64,000 bases of DNA from DATBFG01 sp036558645 (GTDB lineage: Bacteria > Acidobacteriota > Terriglobia > Terriglobales > Acidobacteriaceae), in NCBI GenBank assembly GCA_036558645.1, contig DATBFG010000004.1:48187-112186 (forward strand), given 5' to 3'. Made by a program: the position numbers and the translations under genes. Positions 27,497 to 35,739 of the stretch are shown here, piece by piece (positions within the stretch are counted from its first letter, which is position 1; every line of letters starts with the position of its first letter). The notes below the pieces were generated by a model. That model had not been told where the DNA came from. It searched no databases and worked only from the letters and a program-made list of their open reading frames with translations.

Positions 27497-28672
27497 CTAG
27501 TAGTTTCTCAACTGATCAAGATAGCCCTGCCAATTGCGTTTCACTTCGATCATCGAGTCGCTGCCAAATTTTTGTAAAGCGCACTGCGCCAAAGTCAGGG
27601 CCACCATGGCTTCTGCCGCTACCCCCGCCGCGGGGACCACACACACATCGGAGCGTTCGTATGCTGCTTTCACCGGTTCGCGAGTTTCGAAGCTAACCGA
27701 AGCCAAAGGTCTGCGCAGCGTTGAAATTGGTTTGAGATAACCGCGAACGCGGATGTCTTCACCGTTTGAAACTCCTCCCTCAATTCCTCCGGCGTTATTG
27801 TGAGCACGGGTGAATCCAGAAAAGCTGCGAGTTTTCTCGTAGCCTATCTCATCATGCACAGCGGAACCGCGGGATGCGGCAGCATCAATTCCAGATCCGA
27901 TCTCGACCGCTTTTACCGCCTGAAGTGACATCACTGCGCCTGCCAGCAGCCCATCCAGGCGCTCGTTCCATTGAGAGTATGTACCGAGTCCGGGTGGAAC
28001 ATTGTGGGCGACTACTTCGAATACGCCCCCCAGTGAGTCACCAGTCTTGAGAACATGGTCTACCTGTGCCTTCATGCGTTGCTCAGCTTCGGCCTCGGCA
28101 CAGTTGAGCAGGATTTCTTCCTTCTCATATAACTGAGCTAAACGATCCCAGGGGACTTCCGTCTGAGTAATTGTTTCCTCGCCTACGGAGGTCACATGAC
28201 TCAGGACTTCTATCCCCAATTCACGCAAGAAGAGTTTTGCCAATGCCCCGATTGCCACTCGCGCGGCGGACTCTCTTGCCGACGCTCTTTCCAACACAAA
28301 CCGTGCTTCAGGAAAGTTATATTTCAATGCGCCGGCAAGATCGGCGTGTCCGGGGCGCGGCGACGCAACCCGTTTATGCTTCTCGGGATCACCCGCATGT
28401 ACGGGGAGCGAGTCCTGCCAATTCTTCCAATCTTTGTTCTCCAGCAGGATAGCAACTGGCGAGCCGATAGTATGACCGTGCCGCACTCCGGACAGGATGT
28501 GTGCAACATCGCGCTCGATCTTCATCCGACCGCCGCGACCGTAGCCTTGTTGCCGTCGCCACAATTCGCGATCCACAAACGGCTGATCGACCTTTATTCC
28601 AGCCGGCAGCCCGGAGATAAAGCCAACAAGAGCCTCTCCGTGGGATTCTCCAGCGGTGTAGTAACGAAGCAT
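27497..28672 (-). CDS. aroC: Chorismate synthase
   Basis: 391 residues from ATG 28672, which follows AGGGCG. The open frame runs 88 codons further upstream, but MLRYYTAGESHGEALVGFIS is the canonical start. It converts EPSP to chorismate with reduced FMN. FMN-binding signatures are visible: RQQGYGRGGRMKIERD, ILSGVRHGHTIGSPVAI, RPGHADLAGALKY and NNAGGIEGGVSNGEDI. It is separated from the aromatic cluster at 47.7-53.8 kb. Confidence 0.97.
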   Translation of the reverse strand: MLRYYTAGESHGEALVGFISGLPAGIKVDQPFVDRELWRRQQGYGRGGRMKIERDVAHILSGVRHGHTIGSPVAILLENKDWKNWQDSLPVHAGDPEKHKRVASPRPGHADLAGALKYNFPEARFVLERASARESAARVAIGALAKLFLRELGIEVLSHVTSVGEETITQTEVPWDRLAQLYEKEEILLNCAEAEAEQRMKAQVDHVLKTGDSLGGVFEVVAHNVPPGLGTYSQWNERLDGLLAGAVMSLQAVKAVEIGSGIDAAASRGSAVHDEIGYEKTRSFSGFTRAHNNAGGIEGGVSNGEDIRVRGYLKPISTLRRPLASVSFETREPVKAAYERSDVCVVPAAGVAAEAMVALTLAQCALQKFGSDSMIEVKRNWQGYLDQLRNY

Positions 28673-28775
28673 CGCCCTATGGATTGTATCCGAAGGGAGG
28701 TACAAACCCGGACTCACATCTATCATCGAAAAACAAGTTTTTATGCGTGGGAACTGGTTCCGAACAGCGAGATAT

Positions 28776-28784
28776 TGGTAGAAT
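28776..28784 (+). promoter_or_regulatory. Candidate extended -10 promoter upstream of the kinase/regulator pair
   Basis: TGGTAGAAT combines a TGN extension with the -10-like TAGAAT. It lies 146 bases before the kinase start in the divergent gap between aroC and the kinase. No clear -35 is present. Confidence 0.3.
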
Positions 28785-28929
28785 GAGCGCAGTTTTGTTG
28801 CCCGCTGCACCCAACGTTTACGCCAGCCTACTGTGAAGCGCCACTTCCAGGACTCTCTCTGGCACTGAGGTTCGTGTGCGGCCGAAATCTCTTTCGAGAA
28901 AAGGACTTGCGCCGGTGGAGAGCCATGCC

Positions 28930-29730
28930 ATGACAACGCAGACGCTCGACTTGCCGCGTCACCTGCTGCGCGCGCAAGAACAGGAGCGCAAGCGGATCAG
29001 CCGCGAACTCCACGATGAGACCGGGCAGGGACTCATGTTATTGCGCTTGTACCTGGAGATGCTTGCCAATAACAGCGAGAGCCGCGAATCGCATTTGAAG
29101 GTGCAGGAAGCTCTAGATTTACTGGATCGGACGATAGGAGACCTGCGCCGCATCATTGCAAGGCTGTCTCCAAGAATTTTGGAAGAAATGGGCCTGCTTG
29201 CCGCGATCCGCAAGGAAGCTCGGGAGTTGTGCAAGCACACCGGACTCCGCGCAAGACTTGAGCTGCCGAAACCTCTCGGAGATATCCCGCATGAGATCGA
29301 AATTGCCCTGTATCGCTTGGTGCAGGAAGCACTCCACAACATCGCCAAGCATGCGAAGGCGACTAATTTTCTGGTGAGGGTGGAGTTCGATCACTGGGGC
29401 GTTCGCCTTCTCGTGGAAGACGACGGTATGGGGTTTTCGCGTGCCAGTGGTTCTCGCTCAAGGTCATTTGGTATCGCCGGGATGCGGGAGAGGATTGCGG
29501 CTCTCGGAGGCCATGTGAGAATTCGCTCGCGCAAGGGAAGAGGGACGCAACTCAAAGTGCTGCTCCCAGTCTCGACAGGCGCCCGCCGAAAACAAATTGA
29601 GGTTTTGTTTGATCAGACGCGGGAAAATGCTGGTTCTTCCTCGAAGGTGTACAGCAGGAAGAAAAGTGGCACGCGTATCGCAGGCCTAGGAATTCTGAAG
29701 TCAGATGTTCAGCATGCAAATGTCCATTAA
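28930..29730 (+). CDS. NarL-group sensor histidine kinase, soluble
   Basis: 266 residues from ATG 28930, which has GGTGGAG upstream. The HisKA_3 dimerisation helix is ERKRISRELHDETGQGLMLL with the phosphoacceptor His in ELHDE. The HATPase domain has EALHNIAKHAKATNFLV (N box), VEDDGMGFSRASG (G1) and FGIAGMRERIAALGG (G2). There is no transmembrane helix or recognisable sensor domain, so the input is cytoplasmic or comes from a partner. The C-terminal tail of about 50 residues is basic. It overlaps the regulator gene by 26 bases, which marks a coupled pair. Confidence 0.92.
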   Translation: MTTQTLDLPRHLLRAQEQERKRISRELHDETGQGLMLLRLYLEMLANNSESRESHLKVQEALDLLDRTIGDLRRIIARLSPRILEEMGLLAAIRKEARELCKHTGLRARLELPKPLGDIPHEIEIALYRLVQEALHNIAKHAKATNFLVRVEFDHWGVRLLVEDDGMGFSRASGSRSRSFGIAGMRERIAALGGHVRIRSRKGRGTQLKVLLPVSTGARRKQIEVLFDQTRENAGSSSKVYSRKKSGTRIAGLGILKSDVQHANVH

Positions 29731-30382
29731 GTGCCTGGTAGTTGACGACCATACGCTTTTTCGTGAGGGAATTCGGCGGCTACTCGAGGGAGAGCCAGAC
29801 TTCGTAGTGGTAGGCGAAGCTGGAGACGCCCTTGAGGCGATGGCCAAGGTCCGCGAACATCGTCCGGACGTTGTCCTCATGGATATCGGAATGCCGGGGA
29901 TGTCGAGCTTTGAAGCGGCGCGCCTCATCGAAAGGAATCATCCGGAAACGCGATTGATTTTCCTGACCATGTATGAGGATGAGGAATACCTGCTGCAGTG
30001 TCTTGATGTTGGTGCGTCAGGTTACATTCTGAAGGATGCACCCGCACCACGGCTGATCGGAGCGGTGCGCGATGTTCACCAGGGCCGCAAGTATCTGAGC
30101 CCGCAAGTGCTCGAGAAACTGGTGGATGATTTCCGCTCACGTTCTCAGGGGTCTCCTGGCCTCGCGCGTAGCACAACGCTGACGCCGCGGGAACGAGAAG
30201 TAGTTAAGATGATTGCGGAAGGGAACTCAGTGAGAGAAATCGCTGGCACGCTGGGTTTGAGCATCAAGACGATCGAAGCGCATAAGTTCAATTTGATGCG
30301 CAAGCTCAACATTCACAATAAGGCTCAGCTCGTCACCTACGCCATTCAGAAAAAAATTGTGAAGATGCCAGCCGGCGCCTAG
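29705..30382 (+). CDS. NarL/FixJ-family response regulator
   Basis: 225 residues; ATGs at 29705, 29714 and 29720 are all possible starts. The receiver domain has the acidic pair in CLVVDDHTLFREG, phosphoacceptor Asp in DVVLMDIGMPGMS, and the late Lys in GYILKDAP. The LuxR-type helix-turn-helix is LTPREREVVKMIAEGNSVRE followed by SIKTIEAHKFNLMRKLNI. It is the cognate partner of the overlapping kinase and likely a transcription activator. Its target genes are unknown. Confidence 0.94.
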   Translation: MFSMQMSIKCLVVDDHTLFREGIRRLLEGEPDFVVVGEAGDALEAMAKVREHRPDVVLMDIGMPGMSSFEAARLIERNHPETRLIFLTMYEDEEYLLQCLDVGASGYILKDAPAPRLIGAVRDVHQGRKYLSPQVLEKLVDDFRSRSQGSPGLARSTTLTPREREVVKMIAEGNSVREIAGTLGLSIKTIEAHKFNLMRKLNIHNKAQLVTYAIQKKIVKMPAGA

Positions 30383-30385
30383 TAC

Positions 30386-31642
30386 TCAAGCGATACTCTT
30401 TCTTGCCCGAGTGCGGATGCCAGAAGATACTTCAATTCGATTGCGGCCTGCGCGCTTCGCCCGATAAAGGGCCTTGTCCGCCGCTTCTAATACGGTCTCG
30501 AAGGCAATGGGGTGCAATCCCGTGCCTGATTCTGCAGCGCCAATGCTTATTGTTACAGCAAGGCCGTCGCAGTAAACGTCTCGAGTGGGCGCCGATTTCT
30601 TCTTTCTGGCTTTCGCTCTTCGGTCGGGTCCGCGCGCCGCGCCTCTGCGATCTTCAACCAGGCGCAGCCGAAAAACCGAGTTCTCCACAGCCACTCGTAA
30701 TTGCTCAAGGTTCGGCAACACTTCTTTTGCTGTGCGACCAGGGAAAATTATGTTGAACTCTTCTCCGCCGACGCGATAGGCGGTTCCGCCTCCAGTGACC
30801 TTCGCCAGACGCGCCGCCACCATGCGCAAAACCTGATCTCCAGTGTCGTGGCCATACGTATCGTTCACACTCTTGAAGTGATCGATGTCCACGGCAGCGA
30901 TCGCGTAAGGTCTTTCGAGCTGCGCCACAGCCTGATTGAACGCTCGACGCCCGGGCAACAACGTCAGCTCATCGTAATAAGCGATGGCGTACGTCGTCTC
31001 GATGATCGAACTCCCTAAGATGAGCGCTGCGGTACCCCAATATGCGGAGGAAACTTTACCGACACCGCCTCGCTGAAAAGCAATGAGAATGGCAATCAGC
31101 GCCCACAACAAGCCTGCATCGACCGGCTTACTGTAACGAAGAAGCCATCCTGCGATGAAGGCGATGCATGTGCAGCTCAGGAATAATGAGATCTGTGGGA
31201 TGGAAGTCCAATGCGACCATTTCGGGTTCAAGAGATCCATGCGAAAAACTAACGGAGCCTTGGTAGACCCTGGACTGCAGATGATGGCAACAAACACTGA
31301 TTGAAGAAATAGAAATCCGAGATACGGAGCGAGGGCTGACAGTTGAATGCTAGTCTCCCGCCGCAGCGTCACTATTAGAAGATTCAGCGGTAACAGGAAG
31401 GCAATTGCATCGAATGCGATCCGTCCCGGCCCTGGCACGATTGCGTGCCCACCCGAGAAGAATTCTATGGCTCGATGGGACAGGGAGATCACTAGCAGGG
31501 CAGATAGAATCTGACTGGATTGAAATCGCCACGCCAACATGGCCCCGGCTGCGAGAGCCGCGAAGTAATAAAAAGTGATTACCGAGGGCGAAAGCGGAAC
31601 AAACCCGCCCTCAAGGAGCACCGCTGCAACGAGCAGCTCCAC
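30386..31642 (-). CDS. Membrane diguanylate cyclase (GGDEF)
   Basis: 418 residues. About seven hydrophobic helices fill residues 1-220, a membrane sensor of unrecognised type. The GGDEF domain follows, with ELTLLPGRRAFNQAV, AAVDIDHFKSVNDTYGHDTG and active-site RVGGEEFNIIF at about 290-300. It should make cyclic di-GMP from two GTP. No RxxD inhibitory site is seen at the usual place before GGEEF. A basic insertion (RRGAARGPDRRAKARKKKSA, residues about 333-352) interrupts the domain. It is convergent with the NarL-type regulator, with 3 bases between. Confidence 0.92.
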   Translation of the reverse strand: MELLVAAVLLEGGFVPLSPSVITFYYFAALAAGAMLAWRFQSSQILSALLVISLSHRAIEFFSGGHAIVPGPGRIAFDAIAFLLPLNLLIVTLRRETSIQLSALAPYLGFLFLQSVFVAIICSPGSTKAPLVFRMDLLNPKWSHWTSIPQISLFLSCTCIAFIAGWLLRYSKPVDAGLLWALIAILIAFQRGGVGKVSSAYWGTAALILGSSIIETTYAIAYYDELTLLPGRRAFNQAVAQLERPYAIAAVDIDHFKSVNDTYGHDTGDQVLRMVAARLAKVTGGGTAYRVGGEEFNIIFPGRTAKEVLPNLEQLRVAVENSVFRLRLVEDRRGAARGPDRRAKARKKKSAPTRDVYCDGLAVTISIGAAESGTGLHPIAFETVLEAADKALYRAKRAGRNRIEVSSGIRTRARKSIA

Positions 31643-31902
31643 TCCTCCCGGAACGAGAATCGATCGCAGCTTCCCCCTGTGCCAGGCTTCCAGAGCAATC
31701 CTTCCTTTGGAGCTTTCCTAAGTTTGATTATCCGAGCCTTCGCTCGTGCGAAGCGAGTGGCGGAACTGGTTCCACTTAAGGATCGCGACATGAACATCCG
31801 CACCCCTTTTTGGGAAATACGCACTTTTGAGTGATCGACAAGCAGATCGCAAGCGGTCTTTTCTGCCTACAATCGAGTTGTTCTTTATTAGAGGAATCTC
31901 AT

Positions 31903-32589
31903 ATGCGAATTCTCGTGGCTGAAGACGATCCGGCATTAGCTGACTTTGTGAAGAAAGGACTGGAAGCGGAACACTACGCGGTTGATATCTCCTCGGATGG
32001 GGAGCAGGCTCACGGACTAGCGGCCGAGTTGGACTACGATCTGCTGGTACTAGACTTGAATCTGCCCAAGATAGATGGTGTTTCCATATTGCGGCACGTT
32101 CGGGCACACAAGCCGAGCATGGCAATCCTTGTATTGACGGGGAGGAACCGGGTCGAAGACCGGGTGGAATGTCTGGACCTGGGTGCCGACGATTACCTTG
32201 CAAAGCCGTTTTCCTTTTCGGAGCTTTCGGCTCGCATCAGGGCGTTGCTGCGGCGAAGCCATCTCCCGGCCGAATCCGTGCTTACGGTGGATGATCTGCG
32301 ACTGGATCGAGTAGAACGCCGAGTAGAACGTGGGGGCAAGAAAATTGAACTTACGTCAAAGGAATTTGCCTTACTCGAGTACCTGATGCGTAACGCTGGA
32401 AGACGAATCACCCGGGCCATGATTATCGAGCATGTATGGAATCTTTCTTTTGATACGACTACGAACATTGTCGACGTATATGTGAATTATTTGCGTCGAA
32501 AAGTGGACGACGGCGCGGGGCGGCGCCTCATCCACACTATTCGCGGGGTGGGATATCAGGTGAGTAGCCAATCCGAGATCCTGGCATAA
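31903..32589 (+). CDS. OmpR-family response regulator
   Basis: 228 residues from ATG 31903, with AGAGGAATCTCAT upstream. The receiver has MRILVAEDDPALADFV with the acidic pair, LLVLDLNLPKIDGVS with the phosphoacceptor Asp, and DDYLAKPFSFSEL with the conserved Lys. The winged helix is complete, LTSKEFALLEYLMRNAGRRI through VDVYVNYLRRKVDDGAGRRL. The gene 2 bases downstream encodes a kinase-like protein lacking a normal ATPase domain, so its phosphodonor is uncertain. Confidence 0.94.
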   Translation: MRILVAEDDPALADFVKKGLEAEHYAVDISSDGEQAHGLAAELDYDLLVLDLNLPKIDGVSILRHVRAHKPSMAILVLTGRNRVEDRVECLDLGADDYLAKPFSFSELSARIRALLRRSHLPAESVLTVDDLRLDRVERRVERGGKKIELTSKEFALLEYLMRNAGRRITRAMIIEHVWNLSFDTTTNIVDVYVNYLRRKVDDGAGRRLIHTIRGVGYQVSSQSEILA

Positions 32590-32591
32590 AG

Positions 32592-33281
32592 ATGGGATCG
32601 AAGGAACGCGGAACCGACTGGCGGCCCGACCAGGATAGGGTGCTCGCGGAATTGTTTCACCAGTTCAGTCAGCCACTCACCAAATTACGCTGTGCGCTCG
32701 AGTTGGCACTGCTCAAGCCCGGATCGGCGGAAGGATATCGTGAGACGATTCGGCAAGCTGCTATCCATGTTAACGAAGTAGCTCAGGCCGCTGACTTTAT
32801 TCGGAAAACATCCTGCAGCCAGAACCGAAGTTTGCGCGAAAAGGAACTTCGGCTCGAAGTATTGTTGGGTGAGTTGATCGCAGATTTAGCCCCGTTGGCC
32901 GGAGAGAAAGACTGCTGGTTCGAGGCGCATATTAATGAATTCGTGTGCATGGGCGAAGCGCAACCTCTGAGATCTCTTCTACTCTTTTTGTTGGAGTTTG
33001 TGATTGAGGAAAGCCGGGGTACGATTCGCGTGGAGATGCACAAGGCCCCTGGCGGTCACACTGTGTTATTAGTCACAAGCTTACTGAAGGACGTATCGCC
33101 ACCGAGTAGTGCACCATATGATCGGATAACGACGCAGGTTCAACTTCTCGAAATATATCGGTACTTCGAGAGCCGCGGCGGGCGGGTATCAATCTTCAGT
33201 GAGGACAACCGTTTGCAGGTTCGCATTGAGTTGGTCGCGGAGCACACGGCAAACTTTTCCCATTCTTACTCTCCCTTCTGA
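32592..33281 (+). CDS. Degenerate histidine-kinase-like protein
   Basis: 229 residues, no membrane segment. Residues 18-40, including LFHQFSQPLTKLRCALELAL, look like a histidine-kinase DHp helix with His23 in the phosphoacceptor place. The following 150 residues have the size and strand pattern of a HATPase-like domain, but no N box, G1 or G2 motif can be found. It may be a phosphotransfer scaffold or pseudokinase, comparable in concept with ChpT-type proteins. It starts 2 bases after the OmpR-type regulator, so the two are almost certainly cotranslated. The assignment is inferred from one motif and context. Confidence 0.6.
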   Translation: MGSKERGTDWRPDQDRVLAELFHQFSQPLTKLRCALELALLKPGSAEGYRETIRQAAIHVNEVAQAADFIRKTSCSQNRSLREKELRLEVLLGELIADLAPLAGEKDCWFEAHINEFVCMGEAQPLRSLLLFLLEFVIEESRGTIRVEMHKAPGGHTVLLVTSLLKDVSPPSSAPYDRITTQVQLLEIYRYFESRGGRVSIFSEDNRLQVRIELVAEHTANFSHSYSPF

Positions 33282-33354
33282 AACTGGGAAAGACTTGCCT
33301 TCACTAGAAACTCTTAATCTCCATCTAATCGCAATCTAATCTTTCGCGATTGAA

Positions 33355-34542
33355 ATGGGTAACATGACAACGTCACCCACTCTCTCCCCTACCGATGGCG
33401 GTGTTCTGGTAGCAAGCCCGAGCACCCGGTTGCGCGCACAGGTTCTGCGGTCGTTCGAAGGCCGGCGACGAGCCGTATACGAGGTCCTGGGCGGAGCCGA
33501 AGCGCTCGCCAAACTACAGAGTGGTAACTGGCAGATCATCTACCTCGATCGGCGCCTGCCCGATCTCGACGCCGAAGAACTGATTCAGATCATTCGGCGG
33601 CGTTTCCCGGGAATAGAGGTCGTGCTCGTCGACTCTGACACCGACGCCTACCTGAAGGGTGGCTCACCAATGGGTGCGTTTTCGCAACCAGCCGCAGAAC
33701 ACGAAGCTGTCGCCCCCGACACGAACGATTTGGACACTGGTGGTGATGCAGTCGAACCACTGCCGGGGATGATCGGCCGTTCGGCTCCGATGCAGCGTTT
33801 GTACCGCATGGCAAGACTGGTTGCCGGTCGCATGACCACAGTGTTGATCAGCGGACCTACGGGAGCTGGAAAAGAACTCGTGGCTCGAGCCATCCATCAG
33901 CTGAGCCCGCGCTGCTCGCGTCCTTTCGTCGTGGTGAATTGCGCGGCGATACCGGAGTCGCTGCTCGAATCCGAACTGTTTGGCCATGTTCGCGGCTCCT
34001 TTACAGGAGCGATTCAAAACTGGAATGGACGCATTCAGGCGGCACAGGGAGGAACGCTTTTTCTCGACGAAATCGGGGAAATGCCACTGGGGTTGCAGTC
34101 AAAGCTTTTGCGATTTCTTGACCAGAAAGAAGTGCAACGGCTGGGAAGTACCGAATCGCTGCGACTCGATGTGCGCGTCATCGCGGCCACCAACGCCAAT
34201 CTTGTCGAGAAGGTTCATCAGGGATACTTCCGGCGTGATCTTTACTACAGATTGGCAGCATTTCCTCTGGACCTGCCTGGGCTTGCTGAACGGCCCGGCG
34301 ATATCGGCGCCCTGGCGACGCACTTTCTAAACCGATTTGCCGGGAATGGCTTGTCGCAGACTCCCGAGCTGGGGAGAGAATCCCTGCAATTGCTGAGGGC
34401 ACTGCACTGGGAAGGCAATGTGCGCGAACTCGAGCACATGATGGAGCGGGCGGTGATTTTCGCCGAAGGTGCCAAGGTGATACTGCCCGAACACCTGGGA
34501 GCACACGTCCAGCAATTCGGAAGGAAGGAATTCGTCAACTAG
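33355..34542 (+). CDS. Sigma-54 activator with degenerate receiver and no DNA-binding domain
   Basis: 395 residues. The N-terminal receiver-like domain (about 15-105) keeps an Asp in IIYLDRRLPDLD but lacks the acidic pair (GVLVASPSTRL instead). The AAA+ domain is complete: Walker A SGPTGAGKELV (166-176), GSFTGA loop (214-219, Ser for the usual Ala), Walker B GGTLFLDEIGE (232-242) and FRRDLYYRL near 292-300. The protein ends after LPEHLGAHVQQFGRKEFVN without a Fis-type helix-turn-helix. It heads the flagellar regulatory trio, immediately followed by the kinase gene. Position suggests a FleQ/FlrA-like role, but how it targets DNA is unclear. Confidence 0.88.
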   Translation: MGNMTTSPTLSPTDGGVLVASPSTRLRAQVLRSFEGRRRAVYEVLGGAEALAKLQSGNWQIIYLDRRLPDLDAEELIQIIRRRFPGIEVVLVDSDTDAYLKGGSPMGAFSQPAAEHEAVAPDTNDLDTGGDAVEPLPGMIGRSAPMQRLYRMARLVAGRMTTVLISGPTGAGKELVARAIHQLSPRCSRPFVVVNCAAIPESLLESELFGHVRGSFTGAIQNWNGRIQAAQGGTLFLDEIGEMPLGLQSKLLRFLDQKEVQRLGSTESLRLDVRVIAATNANLVEKVHQGYFRRDLYYRLAAFPLDLPGLAERPGDIGALATHFLNRFAGNGLSQTPELGRESLQLLRALHWEGNVRELEHMMERAVIFAEGAKVILPEHLGAHVQQFGRKEFVN

Positions 34543-35739
34543 ATGGCCGCTACGATCATGCACAGCCCGTCGAGGGAAACGCTCGCGATAGAAGAGCGGG
34601 CGCTGGCGCGCGCCTTTGCCTCCTTCACCGAAGCAGCCGGGTCGCTAGAGCGCTCTTATGGGCACCTGCAGAAAGAAGTAGCACGGCTCCGGAGAGAACT
34701 GGAGGCCAGCAACCTGGAACTGTCGCGCAGCCTGGAAAGCAACCGGCAGATGCATGTGCGACTCCATCGCATCCTCGAGGCCCTGCCCTGCGGTGTGCTA
34801 GTGTCCGACTCGAACGGCAGGATTTCGATCGCTAACGCGGAAACCCAGCGCCAAACGGGGCTCACGCCGGAAATGCCTTTGCCGGAGTGGTTGAAGCAAC
34901 TCGTGCAAGACGGAGCAAACGGACTCGAGATCGAGCGTGTGCACGCGGAAGAGATTGCCTGGACGTCGGTCCGGCTGGCTCGGTTGAGCGACGAGGCGGG
35001 TGGCAGTTCCATTTTCATCCTGCAGGACATCACTGCCGCCAAGAAGCTTCAGGAGGAACAGGATCGGCTGCGTCATAGGCAGGCGCTGGTGGAACTTTCG
35101 GCAACCCTGGCACATGAGATTCGCAATCCGCTGGGCAGTCTGGAGCTTTTCGCCGGCCTGCTGGCCGACGCCGGACTGGACTCGACAGCGAGCGGGTGGG
35201 TGGAGCATCTGCAGGTTGGGCTGCGCACCTTAGCAGCGACCGTGAACAATGTATTGCAGTATCACAGCCAGCCGCAGCTCGCGATGGCGCCGATCGACAT
35301 CGGTTCGATGCTCAGCTCGCTCAGCACCTTCCTTGGACCATTGGCACAACAAAGCAAGATTTGCGTCAAAGTCGGTCACCAGCTTGCGGGCGTGGACATT
35401 TCCGCCGATCGCCACCGCTTGCAGCAGGTCTTCTTCAACCTGGCGCTCAACGCCTTCCGCTTCATGCCTCACGGCGGAGTGTTTGAAATCGTAGGGGGCA
35501 TCACGCCACAGGGCGGCGTGCGAGTCGAACTGCGTGACAGTGGAGAGGGCATTGCTTCAGAAAACATCTCACGCATCTTCACTCCGGGCTTCACCACTAG
35601 GCCGGGGAGTCCAGGGCTGGGACTCGCAGTCTGCAAAACCATCATAGAGCAGCATCGGGGAACAATTGACGTGCAAAGTAAGGCTGGACAAGGCACTACA
35701 TTCACCCTGGAGTTTCCTCTTGCTGGAGACAACCCATGA
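34543..35739 (+). CDS. PAS-domain histidine kinase of the flagellar locus (FleS/FlrB-like)
   Basis: 398 residues, soluble. A coiled coil covers about residues 32-75, then a PAS domain (EALPCGVLVSDSNGRISIAN). The HisKA motif LAHEIRNPLGSLELFAGLL places the phosphoacceptor at His191. The HATPase domain has QQVFFNLALNAFRFM (N box), LRDSGEGIASENISRIF (G1) and GLGLAVCKTIIEQHRG (G2). Its ATG directly follows the TAG of the preceding activator, and its end overlaps the next regulator by 4 bases, so the three genes form one translation unit. It likely phosphorylates the NtrC-type regulator downstream. Confidence 0.93.
   Translation: MAATIMHSPSRETLAIEERALARAFASFTEAAGSLERSYGHLQKEVARLRRELEASNLELSRSLESNRQMHVRLHRILEALPCGVLVSDSNGRISIANAETQRQTGLTPEMPLPEWLKQLVQDGANGLEIERVHAEEIAWTSVRLARLSDEAGGSSIFILQDITAAKKLQEEQDRLRHRQALVELSATLAHEIRNPLGSLELFAGLLADAGLDSTASGWVEHLQVGLRTLAATVNNVLQYHSQPQLAMAPIDIGSMLSSLSTFLGPLAQQSKICVKVGHQLAGVDISADRHRLQQVFFNLALNAFRFMPHGGVFEIVGGITPQGGVRVELRDSGEGIASENISRIFTPGFTTRPGSPGLGLAVCKTIIEQHRGTIDVQSKAGQGTTFTLEFPLAGDNP

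Noticed and set aside
28784..28837. 17-codon plus-strand ORF before the NarL-group kinase
   Set aside because: No ribosome site or conservation evidence; likely chance.
32704..32718. TGGCACTGCTCAAGC with correct GG-N10-GC spacing
   Set aside because: It lies inside the kinase-like coding sequence and the -12 half is AAGC, so chance is likelier. A matrix scan would decide.
33284..33297. Sigma-54-like TGGGAAAGACTTGC before the flagellar activator
   Set aside because: GG to GC distance is one base too short for a -24/-12 element, and the first half matches TGGCAC poorly.
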